Shown in pieces: positions 61,555-64,000 of a stretch of 64,000 bases of DNA. The notes under the pieces were generated by a model, which saw only the letters and a program-made list of their open reading frames with translations, was not told where the DNA came from and made no database searches. Made by a program: the position numbers and the translations under genes. This stretch comes from an uncultured Albidovulum sp. (lineage in GTDB: Bacteria > Pseudomonadota > Alphaproteobacteria > Rhodobacterales > Rhodobacteraceae), in contig CAJYAD010000001.1 of the NCBI GenBank assembly GCA_913064775.1, positions 124,001 to 188,000 on the forward strand, written 5' to 3'. Numbering within the stretch: the first letter of the stretch is position 1; the number at the start of each line of letters is the position of its first letter.

Positions 61555-63325
61555 CGTCCTGCGCGAGGACCGCGAGGGTGGCGCGGTGATCCTGCGCTCG
61601 GGGCTGGCGCTGGGCGAGGTGGCGAACGACACCAATGTCTGGCTGCGGCGCTGGGCCAAGGCCGAACCGGACCGCGTTTTCCTGGCCGAGCGCCGGGGCG
61701 ACGGCTGGCGCGAGATGACCTTCGCCGCGATGTGGCAGGCCACGCGGGCGGTGGCGCAGGGGCTGCTTGACCACGGGATCGGGCCGGGGGATGCGGTGGT
61801 GGTGCTGTCGGGGCCGTCCGTCGACCACGGCATATTGATGCAGGCTTGCCAGATGATCGGCGCCGCGATCGTGCCGCTGGCCGAGCAATACGCGCTGATC
61901 CCGGCCGCGCAGCCCCGGCTGGACTATTGCGCCGGCAAGGTGCGCGCCGCCATGGTCTATGCCGCCGGCGCCGAGGCCTTCGGCCCGGCAATGGCGCGGC
62001 CGGTGTTCGAGGACGCGCTGAAGGTGACGTCGGACGCGCAGGCCGCCCCGGGTTGCCTGACGTTCGACACGCTCAGCGCCGCCACGCCGGGCCGCGCGCT
62101 GACGGAGGCCTATGCCCAGATCACCCCCGACACGGTGGCGAAGATCCTGTTCACCTCGGGCTCGACCTCGCATCCCAAGGCGGTGCCCAACACCCAGCGG
62201 ATGCTTTGCGTGAACCAGGCGCAATATCTGGCCTGCCTGCCGGTGCTGGGCCAGCGGCATCACACCCTGCTGGACTGGCTGCCCTGGAACCATACCTTCG
62301 CCGGCAATTCCAACTTCAACATGATGCTGTCGAACGGCGGCAGCCTCTATCTGGACGATGGCAAGCCGCTGCCCGACCGCTTCGCCCGCTCGCTCGAGAA
62401 CGGCAGACGGGTTCCGGTGACGCTCAGCTTCGACGTGCCGGTCGCCCATGCGATGCGGGTGGCTGCGATGCAGGCGGATGCCGCGTTGCGCCGCGCCTAT
62501 TTCCGCGATCTGGATATCTTCTTCTACGCCGGCGCCTCGCTGCCCGCCGATGTCTGGGTCGCGGTCGAGGAAATGGCGCGGCGCGAGCGCGGCGCGGCGC
62601 CGTTGATGATGTCCTCCTGGGGGATGACCGAAACCGCGCCCTCGACGCTGATCGTGCATGAGATGGGCGGCAAATTCGGCAATGTCGGCGTGCCGGTGCC
62701 GGGGGTGGCGGCCAAGCTGCTGCCCGTCGGGGCCAACCGGTATGAGCTGCGCGTGACCGGGCCGAACCTGTTCCCGGGCTATCTGGATGACGTGAAGAAG
62801 AACGCCGAGGCTTTTGATGATGAAGGTTTTTTCATCTCTGGAGATGCGGTGGGGATGGTCGATCCCGGCGATGTGGCGCGGGGGCTTTTCTTCGATGGCC
62901 GGATCTCGGAGGATTTCAAGCTGATGACCGGGGTCTGGGTGCGCGCCTCGACCCTGCGGCTTGACCTTCTGCCCCGGCTTGCGGGTCTGGCGCAGGACAT
63001 CGTGGTCGTGGGCGATGGCCATGCCGAGGTTGGGCTGCTGCTTTTCGCGCCGCCGGGTCGGGGGCAGGACGCCGGCGGCGGCGCGGTCGAGGACCCGGCG
63101 CTGGCCGCGCAGATCCGCGCAGAGTTGCGCGAGCTGGCGCGCGAAGCGACCGGCTCCTCGAACCGCGTCGCCCGCGCCCTGGTGATGGCCGAGCCGCCGA
63201 ATGTTGGCGCCGGAGAGATCACTGCGAAGGGCAGCCTGAACGTCCGCGCGATCCTTGACCGCCGCAAGGAACTGGTCGCGCGGCTTTACGACGACGCCGA
63301 TCCGGCCGTTATCAAACCCGACTGA
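61529..63325 (+). CDS. fcs: Feruloyl-CoA synthetase
   Basis: This 598-residue adenylate-forming ligase makes feruloyl-/coumaroyl-CoA from the acid, ATP and CoA. The AMP-binding motif LFTSGSTSHPKAVPNTQRML is close to that typical of feruloyl-CoA synthases, with WLPWNHTFAGNSNFN, SSWGMTETAPS and DGRISEDFKLMTGVWV following. The catalytic lysine region near the C-terminus reads GEITAKGSLNVRAI. The start has GGGGAGGAG upstream and lies inside the marR end. Confidence 0.9.
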   Translation: MRSKYPAHSVLREDREGGAVILRSGLALGEVANDTNVWLRRWAKAEPDRVFLAERRGDGWREMTFAAMWQATRAVAQGLLDHGIGPGDAVVVLSGPSVDHGILMQACQMIGAAIVPLAEQYALIPAAQPRLDYCAGKVRAAMVYAAGAEAFGPAMARPVFEDALKVTSDAQAAPGCLTFDTLSAATPGRALTEAYAQITPDTVAKILFTSGSTSHPKAVPNTQRMLCVNQAQYLACLPVLGQRHHTLLDWLPWNHTFAGNSNFNMMLSNGGSLYLDDGKPLPDRFARSLENGRRVPVTLSFDVPVAHAMRVAAMQADAALRRAYFRDLDIFFYAGASLPADVWVAVEEMARRERGAAPLMMSSWGMTETAPSTLIVHEMGGKFGNVGVPVPGVAAKLLPVGANRYELRVTGPNLFPGYLDDVKKNAEAFDDEGFFISGDAVGMVDPGDVARGLFFDGRISEDFKLMTGVWVRASTLRLDLLPRLAGLAQDIVVVGDGHAEVGLLLFAPPGRGQDAGGGAVEDPALAAQIRAELRELAREATGSSNRVARALVMAEPPNVGAGEITAKGSLNVRAILDRRKELVARLYDDADPAVIKPD

Positions 63326-63337
63326 ATGGAGGCTTTC

Positions 63338-64000
63338 ATGATCGACCTGACGAAGATCCGCGCGATCGACATCCACACCCATGCCGAAGAACCCTGCGGC
63401 TGCCATGCCGACGACGGCTATGACGATCTGCAGACCACGATGGCGAAATATTTCCGCGCGCCCTGGGAACACCCGCCGACGATCCCCCAGACCGCCGCCC
63501 ATTTCCGCGCCCAGAACATCGCCGCCGTCATCTTCCCCGTCGATGCCGAGCGCGAAACCGGCTACCGGCGCTATTCCAACGACGAGGTGATCGAACAGGT
63601 GCGCGCCAATGACGACGTGCTGATCCCCTTCGCCTCGAACGACCCCTGGAAGGGCAAGATCGGCGTGCGAGAGGCCCGCCGCCTGATTGAGGATTACGGC
63701 ATCAAGGGCTTCAAGTTCCATCCCACGATGCAGGGCTTCTACGCCAACGACCGCATGGCCTATCCGCTTTACGAGGTGCTGCAGGAACACGGCTGCATCG
63801 CGCTCTTTCACACCGGGCAGACGGGGGTTGGCTCGGGCATGCCGGGCGGCAACGGGATGCGGCTGAAATACTCGAACCCGATGTATATGGACGATGTGGC
63901 GGTGGATTTCCCCGACCTCAGGATCATCCTCGCGCATCCCTCCTTTCCCTGGCAGGAAGAGGCGCTGGCGGTCGCGCAGCACAAGCCCAACGTCTATATC
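63338..64000 (+). CDS. Amidohydrolase-2 family protein, 3' end cut by window edge
   Basis: The first 221 residues are present. They begin MIDLTKIRAIDIHTHAEEPC with the HxH metal motif, and later show IKGFKFHPTMQGFYAND, the FHTG strand and IILAHPSFPW. Amidohydrolase-2 enzymes in ferulate pathways (Agrobacterium, Rhodopseudomonas) are reported or predicted to release acetyl-CoA from the beta-ketoacyl-CoA intermediate. GGAGG precedes the ATG and the gap to fcs is 12 bp. Other amidohydrolase-2 activities (decarboxylases) remain possible. Confidence 0.8.
   Translation, partial: MIDLTKIRAIDIHTHAEEPCGCHADDGYDDLQTTMAKYFRAPWEHPPTIPQTAAHFRAQNIAAVIFPVDAERETGYRRYSNDEVIEQVRANDDVLIPFASNDPWKGKIGVREARRLIEDYGIKGFKFHPTMQGFYANDRMAYPLYEVLQEHGCIALFHTGQTGVGSGMPGGNGMRLKYSNPMYMDDVAVDFPDLRIILAHPSFPWQEEALAVAQHKPNVYI

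Noticed and set aside
61496-63982. A long minus-strand open frame opposite fcs
   Set aside because: Shadow of fcs and the amidohydrolase, both with clear motifs; no independent ribosome-binding site or family signal.
1-64000. CRISPR arrays, insertion sequences, prophage, tRNA or rRNA genes
   Set aside because: No regularly spaced repeats, transposase or integrase genes, or cloverleaf/rRNA sequences were recognised on reading; the short GC-rich repeats found are not spaced like CRISPR.

Overview
This is a high-GC alphaproteobacterial chromosome segment. The gene content points to Rhodobacterales (Rhodobacter/Paracoccus-like): a CtrA-type flagellar gene set with FlaF, FlbT, MotE, an FtcR-type regulator and DUF1217/DUF6468 proteins, a che operon without cheB, and a dispersed intergenic repeat of the kind I associate with this order. 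I see no tRNA, rRNA, CRISPR array, insertion sequence or prophage; nearly all the sequence is coding and codon use looks uniform.

Layout. (1) 1-27779 is a flagellar supercluster arranged as divergent and convergent operons. In order these are a TPR-like protein cut by the left edge, flgE-flgK-flgL, ftcR (minus), flgI-flgJ(rod-binding only)-flgN-like, flagellin-flaF-flbT-DUF1217, fliF-fliH-fliN-fliP-fliG-fliK (minus), fliL-fliM-DUF6468-motE (plus), flgB-flgC-fliE-fliQ-lytic transglycosylase-flhA-fliR-flhB (minus) and fliI (plus). flgA, flgD, flgF, flgG, flgH, motA, motB, fliD and fliS are not seen here; some probably lie left of the window. (2) 27792-36711 holds housekeeping genes: a glyoxalase-like VOC protein, minC-minD-minE, an SDR dehydrogenase, an EEP-family hydrolase, selO, a nucleoside hydrolase, mazG and an M20 amidohydrolase. 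(3) 37047-41277 is a polyamine-type ABC transporter (potA-potD-potB-potC order). (4) 41412-50498 is a chemotaxis operon: free periplasmic Cache-like protein, MCP, cheD, STAS protein, cheY, cheA, cheW, cheR, a second cheY, and a small last protein carrying a CheZ/CheT-like DxxxQ motif. (5) 50646-55781 holds clpP, clpX, purD (minus) and xseA. (6) 55852-60035 is a minus-strand ugpB-ugpA-ugpE-ugpC transporter. (7) 60323 to the right edge is a hydroxycinnamate (ferulate/coumarate) catabolic operon: crotonase, MarR regulator, feruloyl-CoA synthetase and an amidohydrolase cut by the edge.

How it fits together. Regions 1 and 4 together encode most of a flagellum, its export apparatus and a complete-looking signalling pathway. 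A perfect CtrA-type box (TTAA-N7-TTAA) lies upstream of flagellin, and degenerate versions lie upstream of flgE, flgB/fliI and the chemotaxis operon, so both may be under CckA-ChpT-CtrA control as known for Fla2 of Rhodobacter sphaeroides. Three divergent flagellar promoters also share an 11-bp motif (TTWATWCTTGC) that could be read by the FtcR-type regulator encoded in the cluster. The most interesting candidates are the last chemotaxis gene (possible CheY-P phosphatase), the STAS protein, the free Cache protein, the FtcR with no phospho-acceptor, and the shared promoter motif.
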